From NCBI GenBank assembly GCA_947379865.1, contig CANCOY010000070.1, positions 1 to 20,182 on the forward strand: a stretch of 20,182 bases of DNA. The letters are read 5' to 3'. Positions within the stretch are counted from its first letter, which is position 1. Each line of letters begins with the position of its first letter. Under the pieces are notes generated by a model, which worked only from the letters and a program-made list of their open reading frames with translations, was not told where the DNA came from and did not search any database. Shown piece after piece: positions 7,400 to 14,792 of this stretch. This stretch comes from Acetobacteraceae bacterium (GTDB taxonomy: Bacteria > Pseudomonadota > Alphaproteobacteria > Zavarziniales > Zavarziniaceae). The translations under genes were made by a program, and so were the position numbers.

Positions 7400-8848
7400 A
7401 TGACCGATAAACTTGATGCACAGTGGATTGCCGTGCGGGCTCGGCTGAAGGCCGAGCTTGGCGAGAGCATGTTCAATTCGTGGGTCAAGCCGCTGGGTCC
7501 CGTCGCCCTTGCCGATGGCCGGATTACCATTGCCGTGCCCTCACGCTTCATGCGCGATTGGGTGCAGTCCCATTTTGCCGACCGTCTGGCCGCACTTTGG
7601 CGCCAGGAAAACCCGTCTGTCCTTGGCATCGAGATGCAGGTGACAACCAGCCTTGCCCGCGCCCCGGCGGCAGCAGCGGCGGCGGTGGCCGAGGCGCCGG
7701 TGATCCCGCGCGCACCCGCCCGCCCTGGCCTCGCCACCCCGCTGACCGAGCCGCACGAGCGCACCTTCGCCGAAGTCCGCCTGCTGAGCGAGGCCAACAC
7801 CGGCCATGCCGATCGCGACATCGGCGCGCCGCTCGACGCGCGCTATACCTTTGACAATTTCGTGGTTGGCAAGTCCAACGAACTGGCCCATGCCGCCGCC
7901 CGCCGCGTGGCGGAAAGCCCGGACGTGAAATTCAATCCGCTGTTCCTTTATGGCGGCGTTGGCCTGGGCAAGACCCATCTGATGCACGCCATCGCCTGGT
8001 CGATCCGCGAGCGCAATCCGGGCCGCCGGGTGATTTATCTGTCGGCCGAAAAGTTCATGTACCAGTTCATCCGGGCGCTGCGCTTCAAGGACACCATGGC
8101 CTTCAAGCAGCTGTTCCGCTCCACCGATGTGCTGATGATCGACGACGTGCAGTTCATCTCGGGCAAGGATTCCACCCAGGAAGAGTTCTTCCACACCTTC
8201 AACGCCCTGGTGGACCACCAGCGCCAGGTGATCATCTCTGCCGACCGCGCGCCCTCTGATCTCGAGGGGATCGAGGCACGCATCACCTCGCGCCTTGGCT
8301 GTGGTCTGGTGGCGGATATTCACCCGACAGACTATGAGCTGCGCCTGGGCATCCTGCAGTCCAAGCTCGACCAGTCGGGTGGCAACCGCGATGTGCCGCC
8401 GCGCGTGCTGGAGTTCCTCGCCCATCGCATCACGTCGAACGTGCGCGAGCTGGAAGGCGCGATGAACCGCGTGCTGGCCTATTCCGATCTGGTGGGCCGG
8501 CCCATCACGCTGGAGATGATGCAGGAAGTCCTGCAGGACCTGCTGCGCGCCAATGACCGCCGCGTCACCATCGAGGACATCCAGCGCCGCACGGCGGAAT
8601 ATTTCAACATCCGCCTGGCCGACATGCTCTCTGCCCGTCGCGCCCGCGCTGTCGCCCGGCCGCGCCAGGTGGCCATGTACCTTGCCAAGCAGCTCACCTC
8701 GCGCTCGCTGCCGGAAATCGGCCGCAAGTTCGGCGGCCGCGATCACACCACCGTGATCCACGCGGTGCGCAAGATCGAGGAACTGCGCGAACAGGACTCC
8801 AGCCTCAGCGACGACGTCGACATGCTCCGCCGCATGCTGGAAGGCTGA
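7400..8848 (+). CDS. dnaA: DnaA, chromosomal replication initiator
   Basis: ATP-dependent initiator that binds DnaA boxes and opens the origin. 482 aa from ATG 7400 (MTDKLDAQW). Domain I is about residues 1-80, then an Ala/Pro-rich linker. The AAA+ domain has Walker A GGVGLGKT near residue 185, Walker B VLMIDDVQF near 244 and SRLGCGLVADIHP near the arginine finger. Domain IV ends with the DnaA signature GGRDHTTVIHAVRKIEEL around residue 446. In-frame ATGs at 7382 and 7388 would add a few residues; the choice is uncertain because GGGG-rich sequence precedes all three. It is followed after 3 bp by a convergent ParD-like gene, then dnaN. Confidence 0.97.
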   Translation: MTDKLDAQWIAVRARLKAELGESMFNSWVKPLGPVALADGRITIAVPSRFMRDWVQSHFADRLAALWRQENPSVLGIEMQVTTSLARAPAAAAAAVAEAPVIPRAPARPGLATPLTEPHERTFAEVRLLSEANTGHADRDIGAPLDARYTFDNFVVGKSNELAHAAARRVAESPDVKFNPLFLYGGVGLGKTHLMHAIAWSIRERNPGRRVIYLSAEKFMYQFIRALRFKDTMAFKQLFRSTDVLMIDDVQFISGKDSTQEEFFHTFNALVDHQRQVIISADRAPSDLEGIEARITSRLGCGLVADIHPTDYELRLGILQSKLDQSGGNRDVPPRVLEFLAHRITSNVRELEGAMNRVLAYSDLVGRPITLEMMQEVLQDLLRANDRRVTIEDIQRRTAEYFNIRLADMLSARRARAVARPRQVAMYLAKQLTSRSLPEIGRKFGGRDHTTVIHAVRKIEELREQDSSLSDDVDMLRRMLEG

Positions 8849-8851
8849 GGG

Positions 8852-9079
8852 TCAGCCGCCAGTTCGCTGGTCTGTGAAGCTGTAGGTGCCGCTGGCCGCT
8901 TCCTGGTCAGCGACCAGGATGTCGCGGATCAGGGAAAAGGGCAGGTCGGGATTATCTTCCACGATCTTGCCCGTGCGGGCCCAGTGCTCGATCTGCTCGG
9001 AGACAGAGCGCTGCTGAACCGTTGCACAGGCCCGCGCCAGTTCTACCAGCCCCTTGGATAATTTGACGTCGATCAACAT
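8852..9079 (-). CDS. ParD-like orphan antitoxin
   Basis: A 75 aa protein, MLIDVKLSKGLVELARACAT, then QQRSVSEQIEHWARTGKIVED. This resembles the ParD-like family (ribbon-helix-helix type), where the RSVxxQIEHWA helix is characteristic. The start is fixed by AGGAGGT (9085-9091 on the complement) 5 nt before the ATG, one of the strongest ribosome binding sites in the window. It is antisense to its neighbours, ends 3 bp from the dnaA stop and splits dnaA from dnaN. No ParE or other toxin is adjacent. A role as a DNA-binding regulator is as likely as a toxin-neutralising one. Function is inferred from family resemblance only. Confidence 0.75.
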   Translation of the reverse strand: MLIDVKLSKGLVELARACATVQQRSVSEQIEHWARTGKIVEDNPDLPFSLIRDILVADQEAASGTYSFTDQRTGG

Positions 9080-9191
9080 AAGCGACCTCCTGTAGCGGCC
9101 ATGAGCTTGGCGCAACAGCGGTCGAAAAGGAACCTCTGGTTTCTGCGTGCCCATGGGGTCGAAAGCCCCGCCCGAACCCGTTCACTCCCTT

Positions 9192-9219
9192 ATGGACTTT
9201 TCTCCATTTCTGCTATGAT
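9192..9219 (+). promoter_or_regulatory. Candidate extended -10 promoter for dnaN-recF
   Basis: TGC-TATGAT (9211-9219) is an extended -10 element. ATGGAC (9192-9197) lies 16 bp upstream as a weak -35. It is in the gap between the ParD-like gene and dnaN, about 110 bp before the dnaN ATG, and would give dnaN-recF a promoter independent of dnaA. Without an experiment this stays a sequence-based guess. Confidence 0.45.
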
Positions 9220-9329
9220 GGACGACCGGCCGATTCCCGGTCCGGCTGGTGTCGGCGCGTGGCTGTTTGCCGGCTGCCGTCCGGGTGGCTGGGCCGGGGC
9301 GACAGCGCGAGAAGAACGGATCGGTTTCC

Positions 9330-10448
9330 ATGAAATTCACCATCGAACGTGGTGCCCTGCTGCGCACCCTTGGCCACGTCCACAATGTGGTGGAGCGGCG
9401 CAACACGATCCCCATTCTCTCCAATGTGCTGATCGAGGCGCGCGACGGCCGCCTCTCGCTGACCGCTACCGATCTTGACCTCGCCATTGTCGAGACGGTC
9501 GAGTGCTCCGTCTCCCAGCCCGGCGCCACCACGGCACCTGCCCACACCCTGTTCGACATCGTGCGCAAGCTGCCCGATGGCGCGGAAGTGGAAGTGGTGT
9601 TCAAGGGTGAGGACCAGCGCCTGACCATCGCGGCCGGCCGCAGCCGTTTTGCGCTGGCCTGCCTGCCGCGCGAGGATTTCCCGGTGATGAGCGAGGGCGG
9701 CCTGCCGCACCAGTTCACCGTGGCCGGTGGCGCCCTGCGCAAGATGATCGACAAGACGCGCTTTGCCATCTCCACCGAGGAAACCCGCTATTATCTGAAC
9801 GGCATCTATCTGCACGCCACCGAGGCCGCCGGCCTGCCGGTGCTGCGCGCGGTTGCCACCGATGGCCACCGTCTGGCCCGCCTGGAACAGCCCCTGCCCG
9901 AGGGTGCGGCCGGCATGCCCGGCGTGATCGTGCCCCGCAAGGTGATCAACGAGGTGCGCAAGCTGGTGGACGAGGCGCAGGGCGATGTCGGCATCAGCCT
10001 CAGCGACAGCAAGATCCGCTTTGCCTTCGACAATATCGTGCTCACCTCCAAGCTGATCGACGGCACCTTCCCCGAATATTCCCGCGTCATCCCCACCCAG
10101 AACGACAAGGTTCTGCTGGTGGATGGCCCCAGCTTTGCCAATGCGGTTGACCGCGTCTCCACCATCTCGTCCGAGAAGAGCCGGGCGGTGAAGCTGACGA
10201 TCGAGCATGACAAGGTAACCCTGTCTGTTACCAGCCCCGAGAACGGCAACGCCACCGAGATCCTGGAGGCCGACTACAAGTCGGAGCCCATGGAAATCGG
10301 CTTCAACGCCCGTTACCTGCTGGATATCACCAACCAGATCGAAGGCAATGAGGCGCGCTTCGTCCTCTCCGACGCGGTGGCCCCCACCATCGTGCGCGAT
10401 GGCGATGACGACAGCGCGCTCTATGTGATCATGCCGATGAGGGTATGA
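9330..10448 (+). CDS. dnaN: DnaN, DNA polymerase III beta subunit (sliding clamp)
   Basis: Ring-shaped dimeric clamp that tethers polymerase III and repair enzymes to DNA. The 372 aa product starts MKFTIERGALLRTLGHVHNV and contains the family blocks ERRNTIPILSNVLIEA, ATDLDLAI, the ATDGHRLARLE stretch, IVPRKVINEVRKL, DGTFPEYSRVIP and the C-terminal YVIMPMRV that contributes to the peptide-binding groove. ATG 9330 was chosen because the family begins MKF; the open frame extends 27 codons further upstream without homology. The gene ends in a 4 bp ATGA overlap with recF, so the two are translationally coupled. Confidence 0.97.
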   Translation: MKFTIERGALLRTLGHVHNVVERRNTIPILSNVLIEARDGRLSLTATDLDLAIVETVECSVSQPGATTAPAHTLFDIVRKLPDGAEVEVVFKGEDQRLTIAAGRSRFALACLPREDFPVMSEGGLPHQFTVAGGALRKMIDKTRFAISTEETRYYLNGIYLHATEAAGLPVLRAVATDGHRLARLEQPLPEGAAGMPGVIVPRKVINEVRKLVDEAQGDVGISLSDSKIRFAFDNIVLTSKLIDGTFPEYSRVIPTQNDKVLLVDGPSFANAVDRVSTISSEKSRAVKLTIEHDKVTLSVTSPENGNATEILEADYKSEPMEIGFNARYLLDITNQIEGNEARFVLSDAVAPTIVRDGDDDSALYVIMPMRV

Positions 10449-11617
10449 GCGCGGAGACCCCCCTTCCGCCCCCTCAGCCCACAGAAGAGTTCCGCCCGCA
10501 CCCGGCCGTCACACGCCTGCTGGTTACCGACTTCCGCTCTTATGGCCGTGCCGCACTTGAGGCAGACGCCCGGCCGGTGGTGCTGATCGGGGCCAATGGT
10601 GCCGGCAAGACCAACCTGCTTGAAGCCCTCTCGTTCCTGAGCCCTGGCCGGGGCCTGCGGCGGGCGCGCCTGTCGGAGGTGGTCCGCCGGGGCGCCTCTG
10701 CGGGCTGGGCCGTGGCCGCCACGGTCAACCGGGGCGATGATGCCGTGCAGGTGGGCACCGGGCTGGTGGTGGAGCGCGGCCAGCCCTCCGAGCGGCGCAC
10801 GGTGCGCCTCAACGGCGCCGGAGCCAGCCAGGCCGATCTGCCAGATCTCCTCAGCCTTGCCTGGCTCACCCCCCAGATGGACCGCCTGTTCATCGAGCCC
10901 GCCAGCGGCCGCCGCCGCTTCCTCGATCGTCTGGTCTTTGGCCTCGACCCCGCCCATGGACGGGTGGCCAGCGCCTATGAAAAGGCCATGCGTGAACGTG
11001 GTCGCCTGCTGCGCGATGGCCCGCGTGACCCCGCCTGGCTGGCGGCGCTGGAGGAAACCATGGCGGCCGAAGGCGTGGCCCTGGCCGCCGCCCGGCGTGA
11101 TTTCACGGCCCGATTGGGCGCCGCTTTGGAACTGGGCATCGGCCCCTTTCCCCGTGCGGGCCTGGCGCTGGATGGCGTCATCGAGGGCTGGCTGGAGGAA
11201 ATGCCGGCGCTGGCCGTGGAAGACCGCTTCCGTGCCGCACTCGCCGCCGCCCGTGGGCGCGATGGCGAGGCCGGCGGTGCCACTTTGGGGCCACACCGCA
11301 GCGACCTTGCCGTTACCCACGTCGCCAAGGACATGCCGGCGGCCCAATGCTCCACCGGCGAGCAAAAGGCCCTCTTGATCGCCATGATACTGGCCAATGC
11401 GCGCCTCGCCGCCGCCCGGGCCGGGGCGCCGCCCATCCTGCTGCTGGACGAGGTGGCGGCCCATCTGGATGAGGGCCGCCGCCGTGCCCTGTTCGACGAG
11501 GTGCTGGCGCTGGGGGTGCAGACCTGGGCCACGGGCACCGACGCCTCCCTGTTCGAGGCGCTGGAGGGCCGGGCCCAGTTCTTCACCGTGGCCGAGGGCG
11601 CCGTCAGCCCCAGATAG
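10445..11617 (+). CDS. recF: RecF, DNA replication and repair protein
   Basis: SMC-like ATPase that helps load RecA at gaps and supports replication restart. 390 aa. The N-terminal LLVTDFRSYGRAAL leads into Walker A GANGAGKTNLLEALSFLSPG (about residues 49-68). The ABC signature region is STGEQKALLIAMILANARL, and Walker B ILLLDEVAAHLDEGRR starts about residue 331. The GVQTWATGTD segment matches the usual C-terminal motif. The ATG overlaps the dnaN stop by 4 bp. The last 14 bp overlap the end of the convergent amidase gene. gyrB, which often follows recF, is absent at this position. Confidence 0.95.
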   Translation: MSAETPLPPPQPTEEFRPHPAVTRLLVTDFRSYGRAALEADARPVVLIGANGAGKTNLLEALSFLSPGRGLRRARLSEVVRRGASAGWAVAATVNRGDDAVQVGTGLVVERGQPSERRTVRLNGAGASQADLPDLLSLAWLTPQMDRLFIEPASGRRRFLDRLVFGLDPAHGRVASAYEKAMRERGRLLRDGPRDPAWLAALEETMAAEGVALAAARRDFTARLGAALELGIGPFPRAGLALDGVIEGWLEEMPALAVEDRFRAALAAARGRDGEAGGATLGPHRSDLAVTHVAKDMPAAQCSTGEQKALLIAMILANARLAAARAGAPPILLLDEVAAHLDEGRRRALFDEVLALGVQTWATGTDASLFEALEGRAQFFTVAEGAVSPR

Positions 11618-13037
11618 GCGGGTGCCGGTCCTTCCAGGGCCGCGCCTGTTCCAGCTGGCCGGCCAGGCGCAACAGCAGATCATCCGCCCCCAGCCGCGCC
11701 TGGAACATCACCCCCACGGGAAGACCGGCCGCATTCCAATAGAGCGGCACGCTCATGCCCGGATGGCCAAAGGCATTGGCGATGGGCGTGAACGGAATGA
11801 AGCTGTTCACCCGCCGCCGCAGTTCCGGAATATCGGCCATGTCGGTGTCCATCACACCCAGCGGCAAAGGCGGGCTGCCCAGGGTGGGCGTCAGCAGCAT
11901 GTCATAGCGCGAGAGAAACGCCCCCATGGGCCGGTGCATGCGCCAGAGATTGCGGAAGGCCAGCATGAAGGCGCCCGCCTGCATGGCATCCCCCGTCTCT
12001 GCCAGGGACAGGGTCCAGCGCTCCACCTCGCCCAGCTGCAGGCGATGGCCGAACAGTTCCGACAGCTCGATCAGGTCGGCGGCGGTGTTGGCCGCAATCA
12101 CCTTCCAGAAATGCGCCTCGAAGGCATCGAAATCGAGCTCGGGGTCGGCCTCCACCACCTCATGCCCCAGGCTGGTCAGCAGCTTGGCCGCGTCGTCCAG
12201 GGCGGCGAGGCAATCGTCGTGCACAGCCACGTGGCTCGCGGTGCGGTGGGAGACGGCGATGCGCAGGCGGCCGGGCGCCCGGCCCACTTCCTCGGCAAAG
12301 GGCCGGGCCTTCAGCGGTGCGGCATAGGGCTCGCCCGGGGTGCCACCTTCCAGCAGATCGAGCAGCACGGCGCTGTCGCGCACGCTGCGGCTGACGACGC
12401 CGCTGGTGGCCAGGCCATTCCAGCCATCGGCCTCGGCCGGGCCAGCGCTGATGCGGCCCCGGCTGGGCTTGAGGCCAAACAGGCCACAGCACGAGGCCGG
12501 AATGCGGATGGAACCACCCCCGTCCGACGCATGGGCCGCCGGCACAATGCCTGCCGCCACCGCCGCCGCCGACCCGCCCGACGAACCACCGGGCGTATGG
12601 GCCGTGTTCCAGGGATTGTGGCAGGGGCCAAAGGCCTTGGGCTCCGTCGTCGGCACCACGCCGAATTCCGGGCTGGAGGCCTTGCCCACAATGACGAGGC
12701 CCGCTGCCTGCGCCTTGGCCACCAGCGTGCTTTCATAAGACGGCAGCCAGCCCCGGAAGACGGCCGAGCCATTGTTGCTGGGCACGCCCGGCACATTGGC
12801 AAAGAGGTCCTTCAACAGGAACGGCACGCCCGACAGCGGCCCCGCAGGCAACGGCCCGGCAGCCGCCTTGCGGCCAAAATCATCCATCCGCTGGGTGATC
12901 GCATTCAGCGCCGGATTGTGCTTTTCGATCAGGGCGAGTGCCACCTCCGCCAGTTCGGCCGCCGTCACCGCCCCCTTGGCCACCAATTCACCCAGACCCA
13001 CGGCATCATGGGCCACATAATCGCTGATGCTGATCAT
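11604..13037 (-). CDS. Amidase-signature hydrolase (first of two)
   Basis: Hydrolase of the amidase signature family, cleaving an amide bond in an unidentified substrate. 477 aa. The Ser-cisSer-Lys triad is visible: Lys76 (FLLKDLF), Ser152 in TPGGSSGGSAAAVAAG and Ser176 in SDGGGSIRIPASCCGLFGLK. The spacings equal those of fatty-acid amide hydrolase (24 and about 100 residues). The segment VSRSVRDSAVLLD and the C-terminal PVGVMFQARLG also fit. The overall pattern recalls 6-aminohexanoate cyclic-dimer hydrolase (NylA) type amidases rather than GatA. GGGAGG (13045-13050 on the complement) lies 7 nt before the ATG. It converges on recF with a 14 bp overlap, and no gatB or gatC is next to it. Confidence 0.88.
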   Translation of the reverse strand: MISISDYVAHDAVGLGELVAKGAVTAAELAEVALALIEKHNPALNAITQRMDDFGRKAAAGPLPAGPLSGVPFLLKDLFANVPGVPSNNGSAVFRGWLPSYESTLVAKAQAAGLVIVGKASSPEFGVVPTTEPKAFGPCHNPWNTAHTPGGSSGGSAAAVAAGIVPAAHASDGGGSIRIPASCCGLFGLKPSRGRISAGPAEADGWNGLATSGVVSRSVRDSAVLLDLLEGGTPGEPYAAPLKARPFAEEVGRAPGRLRIAVSHRTASHVAVHDDCLAALDDAAKLLTSLGHEVVEADPELDFDAFEAHFWKVIAANTAADLIELSELFGHRLQLGEVERWTLSLAETGDAMQAGAFMLAFRNLWRMHRPMGAFLSRYDMLLTPTLGSPPLPLGVMDTDMADIPELRRRVNSFIPFTPIANAFGHPGMSVPLYWNAAGLPVGVMFQARLGADDLLLRLAGQLEQARPWKDRHPPIWG

Positions 13038-13128
13038 GAAAATTCCTCCCGGTTCCAGCGGTCTGACGCCGCCCGGCCCCCAGTGTGGGCGTTGTTGCAG
13101 CAGCTTCCAAGGGGGGAAACGGGGCTGG

Positions 13129-13800
13129 CTATTCCGCTAGCCGAGCCGTGGCCAGTTTCAGATGGGCCGCATAGGCACGGACCGCGCTCAGGACCAGCTC
13201 TGGCGGAACAGCATCCCCGGCAGCGGCGAGAGCGGCGCTGGCCTCATGTGCCGCAGCAATCTGGATAACCAGGGCAACCTCCCGTGCTTTGGCCGCCGCG
13301 ATGCCGGCCTCGTCGAGGCGTTGCAGCAGATAGGCCGGATCTTCGGCAAGGCGGCGGATCAGGGCGTCCTGGGCCTTCGATTGGGTAACCTTGCCGCGCT
13401 CCCAGCGCACCCAGGTCTTCTCGCCACAGCCAAGCAAGTGCTCCATCTCCACCTGGGTCAGGTGGAGACGACTGCGGATCTGCTTCAATGCGGCCACGCC
13501 AAGCAGGCCCTGCTCCCGGCGGATGACATCGGCAACCGCCCGGAAACTGGCGTCCAGCATGGCGCCGGGGTGCGAGATCTTCCCGCAGGCGCGGCAGCGC
13601 ACATGCCAATCCTCCGGAACCTCGACGTTTCCCCGCCTGAGCGCATAGACATGGGGCGCCCGGCGCTCCTCCACGTCATCGGCGCCGCATTCGAGGCAGA
13701 AGATTGGTCCCATGTCCCCGTCCACGGACATGGCTGGAGCCAACCTTGTGACATCAGCCATCCGAAGAAAGCTGAATTCCGGTGTTTTTTTATACGACAT
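13129..13800 (-). CDS. MqsA-like antitoxin (zinc finger plus HTH), downstream copy
   Basis: Probable antitoxin and repressor of the MqsR-like toxin encoded just upstream. An N-terminal zinc site is formed by Cys35/Cys38 (FCLECG) and Cys69/Cys72 (VRCRACG). An Xre-type helix-turn-helix follows at about residues 100-150 (LKQIRSRLHLTQVEMEHLLG, then GEKTWVRWERGKV). At 223 aa it is longer than Escherichia coli MqsA (131 aa), with an alanine-rich C-terminal tail of about 70 residues. The start is decided by AAGGAGG (13807-13813 on the complement), 6 nt before the ATG and inside the toxin gene; the genes overlap by 11 bp. The order toxin then antitoxin matches mqsRA. Confidence 0.82.
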   Translation of the reverse strand: MSYKKTPEFSFLRMADVTRLAPAMSVDGDMGPIFCLECGADDVEERRAPHVYALRRGNVEVPEDWHVRCRACGKISHPGAMLDASFRAVADVIRREQGLLGVAALKQIRSRLHLTQVEMEHLLGCGEKTWVRWERGKVTQSKAQDALIRRLAEDPAYLLQRLDEAGIAAAKAREVALVIQIAAAHEASAALAAAGDAVPPELVLSAVRAYAAHLKLATARLAE

Positions 13801-14131
13801 CAGCGTCCTCCTTGAATGAGGTTACGATCAGGCAGTCCCGATGGATGACAAACTTGATGAAGGCCCGGCCAAAACGGGGAATATAAGCACCGTAGTAGTC
13901 AGACATCGTTCCCTGTGGATATGTCTTGGTCGGGAGCGATTTGTTAAACCAAGCGTTCTTCTCATCCACGTGGCGGGAGATATTGACGAACCAGTCGCGC
14001 ACGTCCTCGGGCTCCCAGTCATAATTCGCCACATCCAGTCTCGGGGTCTCCCGCATCTGGAAAGATCTCCGTTCAGAGGCAAGCCTAGCGACATCCGTAA
14101 GCGAGTAAGCGGGGTTTCCGTTTCGAGACAT
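13790..14131 (-). CDS. MqsR-like toxin
   Basis: Probable mRNA interferase of the RelE-like MqsR family. 113 aa from the ATG at 14131. The N-terminus MSRNGNPAYSLTDVARL aligns by eye with that of Escherichia coli MqsR, and the C-terminal FIKFVIHRDCLIVTSFKED matches the MqsR end (VYLKITVIHDVLIVSFKEK). Lys64 in FNKSLPT corresponds to the conserved KS lysine. Positions matching Gln68 and Tyr81 of the E. coli protein appear to be Ser77 and Phe91, so activity may differ. A TTG at 14164 would extend it by 11 residues without family support. Base composition is visibly lower in GC than in flanking genes, suggesting acquisition. Confidence 0.7.
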   Translation of the reverse strand: MSRNGNPAYSLTDVARLASERRSFQMRETPRLDVANYDWEPEDVRDWFVNISRHVDEKNAWFNKSLPTKTYPQGTMSDYYGAYIPRFGRAFIKFVIHRDCLIVTSFKEDADVV

Positions 14132-14132
14132 G

Positions 14133-14145
14133 TAGCACCATGCTA
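14133..14145 (-). promoter_or_regulatory. Candidate operator: TAGCA-N3-TGCTA next to the toxin start codon
   Basis: A perfect 5+5 inverted repeat with a 3 nt centre, beginning 1 nt upstream of the toxin ATG and covering the position of its ribosome binding site. A bound repressor or an RNA hairpin here would block toxin translation. Function is inferred from position. Confidence 0.4.
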
Positions 14146-14221
14146 ACAAATCGCCAAGCGACAATTTCGGCCTAATCGCTTTAATGCACCTCGAAGAATG
14201 AAATATGCGTTAAAAATACCC

Positions 14222-14653
14222 CTATTCCCCCAGCGCGAAGGTGCTCCGGATGAGGGCGTCCTGGGCTTTGGAGGGGGAGGCGGTGCCGGCTTCCCAGGTG
14301 CGCCAGTGCTCGAAGCCGCAGCCCAGCAGGGTGCGGATGTCGTGGTCGCTGATGCGGTGGCGGCGGCGCAGGGCCTTCAGCTCGGCCGGGTTGAGCACGC
14401 GGTCGGCCTCGCGCAGGGTCTGCAACAGGGCCTCGAGGCTGGCGCTGAACATCACGCCGGGGTGGGAGACCGTCTGGCAGGCGTGGCACCAGATGTGCCA
14501 GTCATGGGGAACGACCACCGGCCCCTGGCTGAGCTGGTGGCAGAAGGGCGCGCGGCGCTCCTCGATATCGGCGGCGCCGCACAGGATGCAGACGAGGGGC
14601 TGCACCATCAGAGGCGGCGGCGTGGAGAGGTTTTCTTTGCGTCGGAACCACAT
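14222..14653 (-). CDS. Second MqsA-like protein, upstream copy
   Basis: Paralogue of the MqsA-like protein at 13129-13800. From ATG 14653 it has 143 aa, with zinc ligands Cys22/Cys25 (VCILCG) and Cys56/Cys59 (IWCHAC), the shared block EERRAPF, SHPGVMFSASLEAL, and a helix-turn-helix LGCGFEHWRTWEAGTASPSKAQDALIR. The other copy has EERRAP, SHPGAMLDAS, LLGCGEKTWVRWERG and SKAQDALIR at the same places. It ends seven residues after SKAQDALIR, so it lacks the long C-terminal tail of the other copy. No start has a good Shine-Dalgarno; ATG 14608 is an alternative. It lies 90 bp upstream of the toxin on the same strand. Role: second antitoxin, dedicated repressor, or relic. Confidence 0.75.
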   Translation of the reverse strand: MWFRRKENLSTPPPLMVQPLVCILCGAADIEERRAPFCHQLSQGPVVVPHDWHIWCHACQTVSHPGVMFSASLEALLQTLREADRVLNPAELKALRRRHRISDHDIRTLLGCGFEHWRTWEAGTASPSKAQDALIRSTFALGE

Positions 14654-14664
14654 GGCGGCATCAA

Positions 14665-14686
14665 AGCCGAGGCGGCTGAATTTTTT
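14665..14686 (+). terminator. Terminator-like hairpin in the divergent gap
   Basis: AGCCG-AGG-CGGCT (14665-14677) is a perfect 5+5 inverted repeat with a 3 nt centre, followed on the plus strand by GAA and six T. No plus-strand gene ends here. It could stop antisense transcription across the toxin-antitoxin cluster, or it could be an operator with an A-tract for the leftward gene. Weak evidence either way. Confidence 0.25.
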
Positions 14687-14792
14687 CTTAACTCGACCCC
14701 TCTCCCGAAGGTCAGCCTGTGGGCTTTTGAACCAGCCTTGACACCCGGCCCGCCGGGCGGGACCGTTGGGCATATTTAACGGGAGCGCCGCC

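Noticed and set aside
8299..8310. Cysteine instead of tryptophan in the DnaA SRLGxGL segment
   Set aside because: It differs from Escherichia coli, but from memory a cysteine here is common in alphaproteobacterial DnaA (LQCGLV-type), so it is not unusual.
9213..10208. A 331-codon minus-strand frame opposite dnaN
   Set aside because: dnaN is unmistakable on the plus strand; the opposite frame has no family resemblance.
11397..13268. A 623-codon plus-strand frame
   Set aside because: It is antisense to the first amidase, has low-complexity composition rich in His, Arg, Gln and Gly, and has no recognisable domain.
13903..13921. A TGTGGATAT sequence resembling a DnaA box
   Set aside because: A single near match inside the toxin coding region; isolated matches are expected by chance.
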